From contig NZ_JAHCAP010000022.1 in NCBI RefSeq assembly GCF_019634815.1, positions 1 through 64,000 on the forward strand: 64,000 nt of DNA. Direction: 5' to 3'. Below, one piece after another: positions 8,977-17,407 of this stretch. Below the pieces are notes generated by a model. The model ran no database searches. It saw nothing but the letters and a program-made list of their open reading frames with translations, and had not been told where the DNA came from. The DNA comes from Dokdonella sp. Lineage in GTDB: Bacteria > Pseudomonadota > Gammaproteobacteria > Xanthomonadales > Rhodanobacteraceae. Numbering within the stretch: position 1 is the stretch's first letter; every line of letters starts with the position of its first letter. Made by a program: the position numbers and the translations under genes.

Positions 8977-11900
8977 TCAGTGGAACTCGCGGGCGGCGCA
9001 GTCAAGTGCCGGCAGCAAGGCACTGCCGTCGTGCAGACGGCGCGCGACCAGATGGCGCACGCCATCGCCGCTGAGTTGCAGCACGCCATCGACCAGCAGG
9101 ATCGTGGCTTCGAGCAGGATACGGGTCTGGCGCTGTGCGAGCGCCTGCCAGATCACCACGTTGACCGTGCCGGTTTCATCCTCGAGCGTGACGAAGGTGA
9201 CGCCATTGGCGGTGAGCGGGCGCTGGCGCACGGTGACCAGCCCGGCGCAGCGCAGCGGCAGATCGGTCTGGGTGATGCGGATCAGCTCGGCTGCGCTCAG
9301 CACGCGGCGCCGACGCAGTTGCGCGCGGATCAGGGCAAGTGGGTGGGCCTGCAGTGACAGGCCGAGCGTGGCGTAGTCGCCGAGCACGTCCTCGCAGCGT
9401 GTCGGGACAGGCAGTACGACTCGGGCCTGATCCGCTGGCAGGGAGGCGAACAGCGGCGCAGCCAGATCGATGCCGGCGCTGTCCCAGCGCGCGCGGTGGC
9501 GATGACCGCTGAGCGAGCGCAATGCATTGGCATCGGCTAGACGTGCGCGTTCGGCCGGGCTGACGCAGGCACGCGCGCAGAAGTCGGCGAGATGGGCGAA
9601 GGCTGCTTGCGAGCGGGCGGCGACGATGCGCTGCGCGAGCGCCTCGCCGATCCCCTTGACCTGACGCAGCCCAAGACGCAGGGCATGGGTGTGACGCGCA
9701 TGTCCGGCTTTCGTCGGCAAGGATTCGAGGGTGCAATCCCACTGGCTCGCGCACACATCGACCGGCAACACGCGCACGCCGTGCCGGCGCGCATCCTGCA
9801 CCAGTTGCGCCGGCGCGTAGAAACCCATGGGTTGCGAATTGAGCAGGGCACAGGTCCAGGCGGCCGGATGGAAATGCTTGAGCCAGCACGAGGCCCAGGC
9901 GAGATTGGCGAAGCTCGCCGAATGCGATTCGGGGAAGCCATACGCGCCAAAACCCTTGATCTGCGCGAACAGGCGCTCGAAATACGCCTCCTCGTAGCCG
10001 CGCTCGAGCATGCCGGCGCGGATCTTGTCGCGGAAGGGTTCCAGATCGCCCGCGTGCTTCCACGCCGCCATCGCGCGACGCAACTGGTCGGCCTCGCCCG
10101 GCGTGAAGCCGGCGACGACCTGCATCAGCTTCATCACCTGTTCCTGGAAAATCGGCACGCCCAGCGTGCGTGCCAGCACGTCGCGTATCGCGCACTCGCC
10201 GTGACCGGCCTCGAGTTCGAAGCGCGACTGCGGGTAAGTCACCGCTTCCAGACCCTGACGCCTGCGCAGGTAGGGATGCACCATGTCGCCCTGGATCGGG
10301 CCGGGCCGCACGATCGCGATCTGCACGACCAGATCGTGGAAGTTGCGCGGCTTCAGGCGCGGCAGCATCGACATCTGCGCGCGGGATTCGATCTGGAACA
10401 CGCCGACGGTGTCGGCGGCGCAGATCATGTCGAACACCGCGGTATTGGATGGCTCGGCGCCCGGCGCGGGAATGTCGTGCAGGCCCGGCCGTGCGCCATG
10501 GCAAGGCAGCGTCCACAGCTCGTGCGCATGCAGGAGCGTGAGGCATTTGCGCAGCGCGCTGAGCATGCCCAGCGCGAGCACGTCGACCTTGAGCAGGCGC
10601 ATTTCCTCGAGATCGTCCTTGTCCCACTGGATGATCGTGCGCGCGGGCATTGCCGCGTTCTCGACCGGCACCAGTTCGTGCAGCGGCGCCTGCGAGATCA
10701 CGAAGCCGCCGACATGCTGGGAGAGATGGCGCGGAAAGCCGCGCAACTCGTCGGCCAGCGCGAACAAGCGCTGCACGTTGCGGCTGTCTGGATCGAAACC
10801 GCGCTCGCGCAGCGCGGCCGCGAGATCGCCGCCGCCGCGTGCGTGGACCAGGGCCGCGGTGAGCAGGGCGATCTGCTCGTCGGCGAAACCGAGCGCGCGG
10901 CCGACGTCGCGCAGCGCGCTGCGACCGCGATAGCGGATCACCGTCGCGGCGAGCGCGGCGCGTTCACGGCCGTATTTGGCGTAGATGTACTGGATGACCT
11001 CCTCGCGCCGCTCGTGCTCGAAATCGACATCGATGTCGGGCGGCTCGTCGCGCTCCTTCGACAGGAAGCGCTCGAACAAGAGATTGCCGTTCTCGGGCGT
11101 GACCGCGGTGATGCCCAGGCAATAGCAGACTGCCGAATTGGCCGAGGAGCCGCGGCCCTGGCACAGGATCGGCGGCTCGCGCGTGCGCGCCCAGCGTACG
11201 ATGTCCTCGACGGTGAGGAAGAAGTGTTCGTAGCGCAGTTGCTCGATCAAGAGTAGTTCGCGCTCGAGCTGCGCATGCACGGCCGCGGGAATGGCCTGCG
11301 GCCACAACGCACGTGCACCCCGCCAGGTCAGCTCGCGCAGGTGTTCGATCGCGCTGCGGCCGATGGGTACGAGTTCATCCGGATAGCGGTAATCGAGGCC
11401 GCGCAGACTGAAGCGGCACGCCGCGGCGATGCGCAGTGTTTCGGCAAGCAGCGCCGCTGGATAGAGTGCGTGCAGATCCTCGATGCGGCGCAGATGGCGC
11501 TCGCCGTTGGCGAACAGCGCATGGCCGGCCTGCGCAAGCGTGCAGCGCAGGCGCGTCGCGGTGAGCACGTCCTGCAGGGCGCGTCGCCGGCGCAGGTGCA
11601 TGTGCACGTCGCCAGTGGCGACCAGCGGCAGCTCGTGACGCGCGCCCAGCGCCGTGAGTGCGGCCAGCCGCGCCGCATCGTCGCTGCCGCGATGCAGTTC
11701 GACCGCGATCCACAGGCGACCACGAAACCGCTCGGCGAGCCACTGCGCCTGTTCGTCGAGGCGCTCGGTTTGGTCGCGCGCACGGGCATCGGCGAGCCAC
11801 AGCACGAGCACACCGGCGCCGAGCTCGGTGAGATCACTGCGCTCGAGTGTGTAGCTGCCCTTGGCGCCGCGTCGGCGCGCGCGGGTGATGAGTCGGCACA

Positions 11901-12198
11901 GATCGGTGTATCCGCTCGCATCGCATACCAGCAGCACGAGCTTGAGACCGTCGTCGAGGAGCACTTCGCTGCCGACGATGAGCTTGACGTCATGCGCCTC
12001 GGCGGAGACAAGTGCGCGCACGGCGCCGGCAAGCGAGCACTCGTCGGTGATCGCGAGCGCGGCATAGCCGAGTTTCTTCGCACGTGCGAACAATTCCTCG
12101 GCGCTCGAAGCGCCGCGCAGGAACGAGAAGCTGGACAGACAATGCAGTTCCGCATATGCGGCGGGCGCCGCCGCGGGCAGGCGTGGCGAGGGACTCAT
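8977..12198 (-). CDS. dnaE2: Error-prone DNA polymerase DnaE2
   Basis: C-family polymerase alpha-like protein of 1,073 aa, the catalytic member of the ImuA-ImuB-DnaE2 damage-tolerance mutasome. An N-terminal PHP domain begins at YAELHCLSSFSFLRGASS. The catalytic aspartates are in PDIDVDFEHERREE, near residues 386-388, and the QIAIVRPGPIQGDMVHPY block is typical. Helix-hairpin-helix and OB-fold sequence follow (GIGEALAQRIVAARSQ; TVNVVIWQALAQRQTR). The start at 12198 overlaps the imuB stop by 4 bp (ATGA), which means translational coupling. The upstream frame extension is imuB read in another frame. It is the last gene of the lexA-imuA-imuB-dnaE2 operon and is expected to be SOS-induced. Confidence 0.96.
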   Translation of the reverse strand: MSPSPRLPAAAPAAYAELHCLSSFSFLRGASSAEELFARAKKLGYAALAITDECSLAGAVRALVSAEAHDVKLIVGSEVLLDDGLKLVLLVCDASGYTDLCRLITRARRRGAKGSYTLERSDLTELGAGVLVLWLADARARDQTERLDEQAQWLAERFRGRLWIAVELHRGSDDAARLAALTALGARHELPLVATGDVHMHLRRRRALQDVLTATRLRCTLAQAGHALFANGERHLRRIEDLHALYPAALLAETLRIAAACRFSLRGLDYRYPDELVPIGRSAIEHLRELTWRGARALWPQAIPAAVHAQLERELLLIEQLRYEHFFLTVEDIVRWARTREPPILCQGRGSSANSAVCYCLGITAVTPENGNLLFERFLSKERDEPPDIDVDFEHERREEVIQYIYAKYGRERAALAATVIRYRGRSALRDVGRALGFADEQIALLTAALVHARGGGDLAAALRERGFDPDSRNVQRLFALADELRGFPRHLSQHVGGFVISQAPLHELVPVENAAMPARTIIQWDKDDLEEMRLLKVDVLALGMLSALRKCLTLLHAHELWTLPCHGARPGLHDIPAPGAEPSNTAVFDMICAADTVGVFQIESRAQMSMLPRLKPRNFHDLVVQIAIVRPGPIQGDMVHPYLRRRQGLEAVTYPQSRFELEAGHGECAIRDVLARTLGVPIFQEQVMKLMQVVAGFTPGEADQLRRAMAAWKHAGDLEPFRDKIRAGMLERGYEEAYFERLFAQIKGFGAYGFPESHSASFANLAWASCWLKHFHPAAWTCALLNSQPMGFYAPAQLVQDARRHGVRVLPVDVCASQWDCTLESLPTKAGHARHTHALRLGLRQVKGIGEALAQRIVAARSQAAFAHLADFCARACVSPAERARLADANALRSLSGHRHRARWDSAGIDLAAPLFASLPADQARVVLPVPTRCEDVLGDYATLGLSLQAHPLALIRAQLRRRRVLSAAELIRITQTDLPLRCAGLVTVRQRPLTANGVTFVTLEDETGTVNVVIWQALAQRQTRILLEATILLVDGVLQLSGDGVRHLVARRLHDGSALLPALDCAAREFH

Positions 12199-13661
12199 GC
12201 GAACCAGCCATGCAAGGTCCACGGTGCGCGGGTGCCGGCTTCGACGAAGGCCCAGGCGCGCTGGCCGCTGCGCAGTTCGACGATGTAGTAGTCGCGGCGC
12301 TGGTCGTGGCCATCCCACCAGCCGCTTTCGATGCGTTCGGGCCCGGCGAGGATGCGCTGCGGCGCCTGTCGCAATGCAAGCGGCCGCTGCAGCAGCCAGA
12401 ACGGACGTGGCGCGCTGGTGAAAGACGTTGCGCCGGTTGACGGGTCGCTGCGCGAATTGCGCGGCGGTTCCGTGCGCGTATCGAGCACGGGTGCGCTGCG
12501 CTGCCAGGCGCGCGCAGGCCGATGATCGGCGTGGCAGGTGAGACCATGCAGGGCGTCATCGCCGAGCCGCGCACGCAGGCGCTCGGCGAGCGCGGGCCAG
12601 TCGAGCAGGCTGCGTGCGTGCGCCTCGAACAGATCCTGATGCGCCGGCACCAGCGGCGGCAGGTCATCGGCATGCAGGGCGAGCGAAAGCGCGGGCGCCG
12701 GCAATGCGCAGCGTTCCAGGCGCGCGCGTGCGAGTTCGAACAGACTCGCGGCATCACGCTGCGGTGCAAGCAGGCCGACGTCGATGCGGGTGCGGGCATC
12801 GCGCGCATGGCCGATCACCAGTTCGAAGCGCTGCACGCCACCGTCGCGCGCGAGCAGGAACAGCGCCAGTTCGCGGATCAGGCGTTGCAACACGAAGGCG
12901 AGGGCGGTGGTCGAGGTGACTTCGCTGTCGAACTCGATGCGGCGATGGAAACAGGCGGGCGGCTGCCAGCGTGCACAATCGCTTGCGAGCAGCCCGCGCA
13001 GACGATCGAGCCGGGCCAGCAGGGCCGCACCCAGACGACGACCAAGCTGCGCACGCGGCAGGCGGAACAAGTCGCCGAGTCGGCGCAGACCCATGCCCTG
13101 CAGTGCGTCGATGGTCTTGTCATCGAGACCGCTGTGCGCGATCGGCAGGGCCGTGAGCGCGCTGTGCAATGCCGGCATCGTGGTCACCGCGATGTCGCCG
13201 TGTGTGCAGGCCAGCACCTGTGCCGCACTTGCGGTCGGTGCGGCGGCGAACTGGCAGGCAAAGCCGCTGTGCGCGAGTTCGCTGCGCAGGCGACGTTGCA
13301 GCGCCGGCCAACCGCCGAAGAGTTTCAGGCTGGCGCCGACCTCGAGCAGGATCGAATCAGGTGCATGCACGCACAACTCGGCGCTGTAGCGCCAGGCGAG
13401 CGTGGCCAGGGCCTGCAGCGACTGCTGTTCGGCGGCGCGGTCACGCGCGAGCGTGCGCAGTCGCGGGCACAGTGCCTGGGCGCTGGCGAGCGGCTGGCCC
13501 GCGCGTACGCCGGCTGCCTGCGCCGCGGCATCGGCCAGCACGATGTGGCGCGACGGCATCGGGCCGTCGATGACCGCGCAGGGCCGGGTATCGCCAGCGG
13601 GCGCGGCCGTCTGCAGCGCATCGAGCGCCAGGCGTGGAAAGCGCAGGCAGAGCCACAACAT
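12195..13661 (-). CDS. imuB: ImuB, Y-family polymerase-like mutasome subunit
   Basis: Protein of 488 aa related to DinB/UmuC-type polymerases but apparently catalytically dead: the N-terminal metal-binding MDMDAFF-like segment is replaced by LWLCLRFPRLALDAL. The rest of the little-finger-like fold is recognisable (ILLEVGASLKLFGGWPALQRRLRSEL and IDALQGMGLRRLGDLFRLPRAQLGRRLG, a helix-hairpin-helix). In characterised systems ImuB binds the beta clamp and tethers DnaE2. It overlaps dnaE2 by 4 bp downstream and starts 15 bp after imuA. Family knowledge supports the mutasome role; the missing catalytic acids are seen in the sequence. Confidence 0.93.
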   Translation of the reverse strand: MLWLCLRFPRLALDALQTAAPAGDTRPCAVIDGPMPSRHIVLADAAAQAAGVRAGQPLASAQALCPRLRTLARDRAAEQQSLQALATLAWRYSAELCVHAPDSILLEVGASLKLFGGWPALQRRLRSELAHSGFACQFAAAPTASAAQVLACTHGDIAVTTMPALHSALTALPIAHSGLDDKTIDALQGMGLRRLGDLFRLPRAQLGRRLGAALLARLDRLRGLLASDCARWQPPACFHRRIEFDSEVTSTTALAFVLQRLIRELALFLLARDGGVQRFELVIGHARDARTRIDVGLLAPQRDAASLFELARARLERCALPAPALSLALHADDLPPLVPAHQDLFEAHARSLLDWPALAERLRARLGDDALHGLTCHADHRPARAWQRSAPVLDTRTEPPRNSRSDPSTGATSFTSAPRPFWLLQRPLALRQAPQRILAGPERIESGWWDGHDQRRDYYIVELRSGQRAWAFVEAGTRAPWTLHGWFA

Positions 13662-13676
13662 GCGCAGCCCGTTGCA

Positions 13677-14411
13677 TCATGCGCGCAGCCGCATGCCGAC
13701 CATGCCGCCGACGCGGCCACGACACTTGAGCAGTTCCAGTCGTGGTTCGCCCTGCACGGTGCCGATGCGCAGGCGCAGTGCGCTCGGGCTGGCGCTGTCG
13801 GCAGCGGCGAGCGGACGAAACACGAAGCCGAGCGTGCCGCCGGTTTCCGCCGCCAGTTGCAGGCGGCGCAGCTCGCGGTAATCGGTGCGTGGCAGCCAAC
13901 CGAGCACGGCGCCGCAGCAACCCGAGCGCAGGCATTGCTCGATGCTCCAGTGGGTGTCGTTGCCGGTGGCATCGAGTTGCACGAGCTGGCGCAGGTCGAT
14001 GCCGGCGGCAGCCAGTGCCGGCGCATAGGCGATGAAGGGGGGCGCGACCAGCACGACGCGCCGCCTTGCCTGCGTCAGTGCGGCGAGCGTGGGCAGCAGC
14101 AGCGAGCATTCGCCCAGGCCATCGTGTTCGACCAGCAGTTCGCACAGCGCGCCCTGTGGCCAGCCGCCACCGGGCAGCAGGGTATCGAGCGCGGCATGCC
14201 CGCTCGGCTGCGTGGCGATCGTCGCTGCGGGTGCGCTGCGACGGCGCCAGATGCCGGGATGGCGCAGCAGGTCGGTGAGCGCGGCCTCGTTGCGTGACAT
14301 CACATCGCGAGCGTGCGCAGGATTCGTTGCGCCGGATGTCGGCGCCGCGGGCCAGCTCGCGGACGCGGCATCGACCGGCTCGAGGCAGGTTGCGGGAACG
14401 GCATTGAACAT
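13677..14411 (-). CDS. imuA: ImuA, RecA/SulA-like mutasome subunit
   Basis: Protein of 244 aa with a RecA-like core: PSGHAALDTLLPGGGWPQGALCELL, where a degenerate P-loop region is followed by RRRVVLVAPPFIAYAPALAAAGIDLRQL. This is typical of ImuA, which resembles SulA and RecA. It is required for DnaE2-dependent mutagenesis in studied species. The start at 14411 is 6 bp after the lexA stop, so it is tightly operonic. An internal ATG at 14300 (MSRNEAA) would remove the first 37 residues and cannot be excluded. Regulation is expected through LexA at 15053-15064. Confidence 0.9.
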   Translation of the reverse strand: MFNAVPATCLEPVDAASASWPAAPTSGATNPAHARDVMSRNEAALTDLLRHPGIWRRRSAPAATIATQPSGHAALDTLLPGGGWPQGALCELLVEHDGLGECSLLLPTLAALTQARRRVVLVAPPFIAYAPALAAAGIDLRQLVQLDATGNDTHWSIEQCLRSGCCGAVLGWLPRTDYRELRRLQLAAETGGTLGFVFRPLAAADSASPSALRLRIGTVQGEPRLELLKCRGRVGGMVGMRLRA

Positions 14412-14417
14412 GACCGC

Positions 14418-15050
14418 CTATCTCCGTGCGGATGAGGAATCGGGACGGATCAGGCCGACGTAGAGGCCTTCGATCGCGAACGTGTGGCGCTGTGCATCGA
14501 CCTCGATCGGTGCGAAGTCGGGATTGGCCGGCAGCAGGCGGATGCGTTCGCCATCCAGTTGCAGGCGTTTGACAGTGACCTCGTCGTCGATGCGGGCGAC
14601 GACGATGCGACCGTGTTCGGCCGTGGCGCTGCGATGCACGGCGATGAGGTCGCCGTCGAGGATGCCGGCATCACGCATGCTCAGGCCCTGCACGCGCAAC
14701 AGATAGTCGGCGCGTGGACGGAACAGTTCGGGATCGACCGCGTGCTGTGCTTCGACGTTCTCGGCAGCGAGGATGGGGCTGCCGGCGGCGACCCGCCCGA
14801 CGAGGGGAAGCAAGGTCGCCGCCGACGCCCGTGACTGATGCGGGAGCCGCAGTCCGCGATGGTGTGGTAGACGCTCCAGCACACCCTTGCGAACCAGCGC
14901 CTCTACATAATCCTGCGCTGAAGAATGACTTGCAAGCCCCAGATTCTGCGAAATTTCCCTGAGCGTCGGCGCGCGGCCGTGCTGTGCCAGCCAGGACTGG
15001 ATGCAAACCAGCACGCGGCGCTGGTTCGGAGTGAGGGTGGCATCGTTCAT
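14418..15050 (-). CDS. lexA: LexA repressor, LexA2-like, heading the mutasome operon
   Basis: SOS repressor of 210 aa. The N-terminal winged helix-turn-helix is TPNQRRVLVCIQSWLAQHGRAPTLREISQNLGLAS. The self-cleavage site is Ala89-Gly90 (VAAGSPI), and the catalytic dyad is Ser124 (GLSMRDAG) with Lys161 (DEVTVKRL). The long frame running on through the pirin gene is spurious; the start at 15050 gives the family N-terminus MNDATLTPNQ. Being the first gene of lexA-imuA-imuB-dnaE2 is the pattern of the second LexA (LexA2) in pseudomonads and xanthomonads, which have a separate LexA1 for the classical regulon. The palindrome just upstream indicates autoregulation. Another lexA elsewhere in the genome is likely but not seen. 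Confidence 0.93.
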   Translation of the reverse strand: MNDATLTPNQRRVLVCIQSWLAQHGRAPTLREISQNLGLASHSSAQDYVEALVRKGVLERLPHHRGLRLPHQSRASAATLLPLVGRVAAGSPILAAENVEAQHAVDPELFRPRADYLLRVQGLSMRDAGILDGDLIAVHRSATAEHGRIVVARIDDEVTVKRLQLDGERIRLLPANPDFAPIEVDAQRHTFAIEGLYVGLIRPDSSSARR

Positions 15051-15051
15051 G

Positions 15052-15065
15052 CGTACGAATGTACG
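15052..15065 (-). promoter_or_regulatory. Probable LexA operator, GTAC-N4-GTAC palindrome
   Basis: CGTAC-ATTC-GTACG on the minus strand is a perfect 5+5 palindrome with a 4-nt centre, ending only 1 nt before the lexA start codon. The spacing is that of N4-type LexA boxes, and the half-site GTAC is like the GTAC-N4-GTGC box described for Pseudomonas putida LexA2. There is no room for a Shine-Dalgarno sequence between the box and the ATG, so a leaderless or weakly initiated transcript, with the box over the promoter or start site, is inferred. Confidence 0.65.
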
Positions 15066-15155
15066 TAGTTCCACGCCGCCGCACAAGTGCCCCAACCCGC
15101 AGCCTTGTGCGGCCGTGGCGTAGGCTTGGCCGGTGTTGCCTGATAGGAGTGCGTG

Positions 15156-16031
15156 ATGAATCGTGACGGCCAACTGCAGATCGAACCCCGCCTGCACGAC
15201 CTTGGCGACGGTTTTCTTGTGCGTCGCGTGTTGCCGTTCCGGCAGCGCCGCCATGTCGGTCCGTTCGTGTTCTTCGACCATATCGGCCCGGTCGATCTCG
15301 CTCCCGGTCGCGGCATGGACGTGCGTCCGCATCCGCATATCGGATTGGCCACGGTGACCTATCTCTTTGACGGTGCGATCCGGCACCGCGACAGTCTCGG
15401 CAGCGATGTCGTGATCCGCCCCGGCGACGTCAACTGGATGACTGCGGGGCGCGGCATCGTGCATTCCGAGCGCACGCCGGCGCTCGAGCGCGCAGCCGGT
15501 CATCGCCTGCATGGCCTGCAGACCTGGGTGGCCTTGCCGCGCGAGCAGGCCGAGGTGCCACCCGGGTTTCTTCACTACGAAGCCGACAGCTTGCCGCAGG
15601 TCGAGCGTGACGGCGTGCAACTGCGCGTGATTGCGGGCAGTGCGTTCGGCATGCAATCTCCGGTGCGGGTGTTTGCGCCGACCTTGTATGTCGAAGTGCG
15701 CATGCGCGCGGGAACACGCTTGAGCGTACCGGCCGAGCATGCCGAGCGCGCGATCTACGTGCTGGATGGCGAGTTGCACGTCGATGCCGCGCCGCTGCCG
15801 CCACAACGCATGCTGGTCGTCGATAACGCCGCAGCGATCGAATTGTCTGCGCGCAGCGCTGTACACCTGTTCCTGTGCGGTGGTGCGCCGCTCGACGGTG
15901 AACGCGTGTTGTGGTGGAACTTCGTCGCCAGTGATCGTGCGCGCATCGAGCGTGCCAAGGCCGATTGGCTGGCGCAGCGTTTGGGCCAGGTGCCCGGCGA
16001 GAGCGAGTTCATCCCCTTGCCTGAAAGCTGA
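15156..16031 (+). CDS. Pirin family protein
   Basis: Bicupin of 291 aa. The N-terminal pirin signature is complete: RRVLPFRQRRHVGPFVFFDHIGP, then DVRPHPHIGLATVTYLFDGAIRHRDSLG and ADVNWMTAGRGIVHSE-type sequence. The histidines HPH-IGL and the later His/Glu of the N-terminal cupin are the metal site; some bacterial pirins show quercetinase activity and others act as regulators, so the substrate is uncertain. AGGAG lies 6 nt before the ATG at 15156; a GTG directly before it is ignored. The C-terminal cupin runs from about residue 175. It is divergent from lexA with about 105 bp between start codons. Confidence 0.93.
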   Translation: MNRDGQLQIEPRLHDLGDGFLVRRVLPFRQRRHVGPFVFFDHIGPVDLAPGRGMDVRPHPHIGLATVTYLFDGAIRHRDSLGSDVVIRPGDVNWMTAGRGIVHSERTPALERAAGHRLHGLQTWVALPREQAEVPPGFLHYEADSLPQVERDGVQLRVIAGSAFGMQSPVRVFAPTLYVEVRMRAGTRLSVPAEHAERAIYVLDGELHVDAAPLPPQRMLVVDNAAAIELSARSAVHLFLCGGAPLDGERVLWWNFVASDRARIERAKADWLAQRLGQVPGESEFIPLPES

Positions 16032-16127
16032 GCCCGGCGGGGGCGCCTGCACGGTTGCCGCCGGGATTGCGCCTATACTTCGCCCGCGCCGCCACCGGCG
16101 GCGCCATACCGCCATGAGGGTTGCCAC

Positions 16128-16973
16128 ATGTTCGAAAAATTCTCGCAGAGCTGGGCGTTGATCAAGGCCAGCGCATCGGTGCTGCGTTCCGACAAGGAAT
16201 TGCTGGTGTTCCCATTGATCTCGGCGATCAGCTGCATGATCGTTGCGGCAAGTTTCTTCGTGCCGGCGATCATGGGCGGCCTGTTCGAAGGCGGGGATCG
16301 CGATCATGTCAGTCCGATGGCATACGTGCTGATGTTCGCGTTCTACATCGTGCAATATTTCGTCATCATCTTCTTCAATTCCGCGTTGATCGGTGCGGCC
16401 CTGATCCGCCTCGAAGGCGGTGATCCCACGGTAGCCGATGGCTTTCGCATCGCGATGTCGAAGCTGCCGGCGATCCTGGGTTACGCGGTGATTTCGGCGA
16501 CTGTGGGCGTAGCGCTGCGCGCGTTGCAGGAGCGTGCCGGCTTCATCGGACGCTTCGTCGTCGGTCTCATCGGCCTGGCCTGGACGGTGGCCACCTTCCT
16601 CGTCGTGCCGGTGCTGGTGAGTCAGGACATCGGTCCACTCGATGCGGTCAAGCGCAGCGCGGAACTGCTCAAGAAGTCCTGGGGCCAGAACCTCATCGGC
16701 AACGGCGGCATCGGACTGGTGTTCGGATTGATCTTCACCGCGACGCTGTTGATTGGCGCCGGTCTGGTCGTGATGGCCGCCATCAACGGTGCCGTTGTGC
16801 TTGCAATCAGCCTGGGCATTGCCGTCGTGGTTGCCTTGCTGTTGCTCGCCCTGGTCCAGGCTGCGCTGCATGGGGTCTATGCCGCCGCACTGTATCGCTA
16901 TGCGACCGTCGGCGATGCGGGCCAGGGATTCGACAAGGCGACTCTTGCGAGCGCGTTCATGGTCAAGGCTTGA
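16128..16973 (+). CDS. Integral membrane protein, DUF6159-like
   Basis: Protein of 281 aa with five to six transmembrane segments: about residues 26-50, 63-90, 118-135, 147-167, then two in the C-terminal third (200-225 and 228-255), separated by short charged loops. The N-terminal segment FEKFSQSWALIKASASVLRSDKELLVFPLIS and the loop VLVSQDIGPLDAVKRSAELLKKSWGQNLI are characteristic of DUF6159-type proteins, which have no established function. A TATACT hexamer at 16074-16079 could be its -10 box, but no good -35 is seen. No neighbour suggests a pathway. Confidence 0.8.
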   Translation: MFEKFSQSWALIKASASVLRSDKELLVFPLISAISCMIVAASFFVPAIMGGLFEGGDRDHVSPMAYVLMFAFYIVQYFVIIFFNSALIGAALIRLEGGDPTVADGFRIAMSKLPAILGYAVISATVGVALRALQERAGFIGRFVVGLIGLAWTVATFLVVPVLVSQDIGPLDAVKRSAELLKKSWGQNLIGNGGIGLVFGLIFTATLLIGAGLVVMAAINGAVVLAISLGIAVVVALLLLALVQAALHGVYAAALYRYATVGDAGQGFDKATLASAFMVKA

Positions 16974-17094
16974 GCTGGGTCGCACGGGCCGGGTGTGGCA
17001 TTGATGCACGGGGTTTGCATCGATGCCGCGTCCACGTGCGGTCCATCGTGGGCGGCCGATACGATTCGGCTATCCTGCGCGTCGAGGTCGGACC

Positions 17095-17397
17095 ATGCAG
17101 ACATTCTCGAGCTTCCGCACGTTCTATCCGTACTACCTGTCCGAGCACGCCACGCCCAACTGCCGGCGCGCGCATTTCATCGGCAGCACGCTGGTGCTGA
17201 TCGTGCTTGCCGTCGCACTGGCAAGTCGTGACCTGCGCTGGCTGTGGCTCGTGCCCGTGGTCGGTTACGGCTGCGCATGGATCGGTCATTTCATGTTCGA
17301 GAAGAACCGTCCGGCGACGTTTCGCCATCCGTTCTACAGCCTTGCCGGTGATTGGGTGATGTACGTGGATTTCCTGCGTGGCCGCATCCGCTGGTGA
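17095..17397 (+). CDS. DUF962 / Mpo1-like small membrane protein
   Basis: Protein of 100 aa. The N-terminus has the family pattern FYPYYLSEHATPNCRRAHFIG, followed by two hydrophobic segments (about 29-46 and 49-67), then the conserved FEKNRPATFRHPFYSLAGDW, with the His and Asn residues that line the metal centre in yeast Mpo1, a 2-hydroxy fatty acid dioxygenase. Bacterial members are short and of unproven activity. The start at 17095 gives the family N-terminus. It is followed after 10 bp by an acyltransferase gene, so the two are probably co-transcribed; a shared lipid role is inference only. Confidence 0.88.
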   Translation: MQTFSSFRTFYPYYLSEHATPNCRRAHFIGSTLVLIVLAVALASRDLRWLWLVPVVGYGCAWIGHFMFEKNRPATFRHPFYSLAGDWVMYVDFLRGRIRW

Positions 17398-17407
17398 GGC
17401 CGCAGGC

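Noticed and set aside
12522..14297. 591-aa open frame antisense to imuA/imuB
   Set aside because: Lies opposite two well-supported genes with canonical motifs; composition rich in Arg, Gln and Ala typical of antisense frames.
14418..17009. 863-aa frame extending lexA upstream through the pirin and membrane-protein genes
   Set aside because: Only the last 210 codons are LexA; the rest is antisense to two recognised genes.
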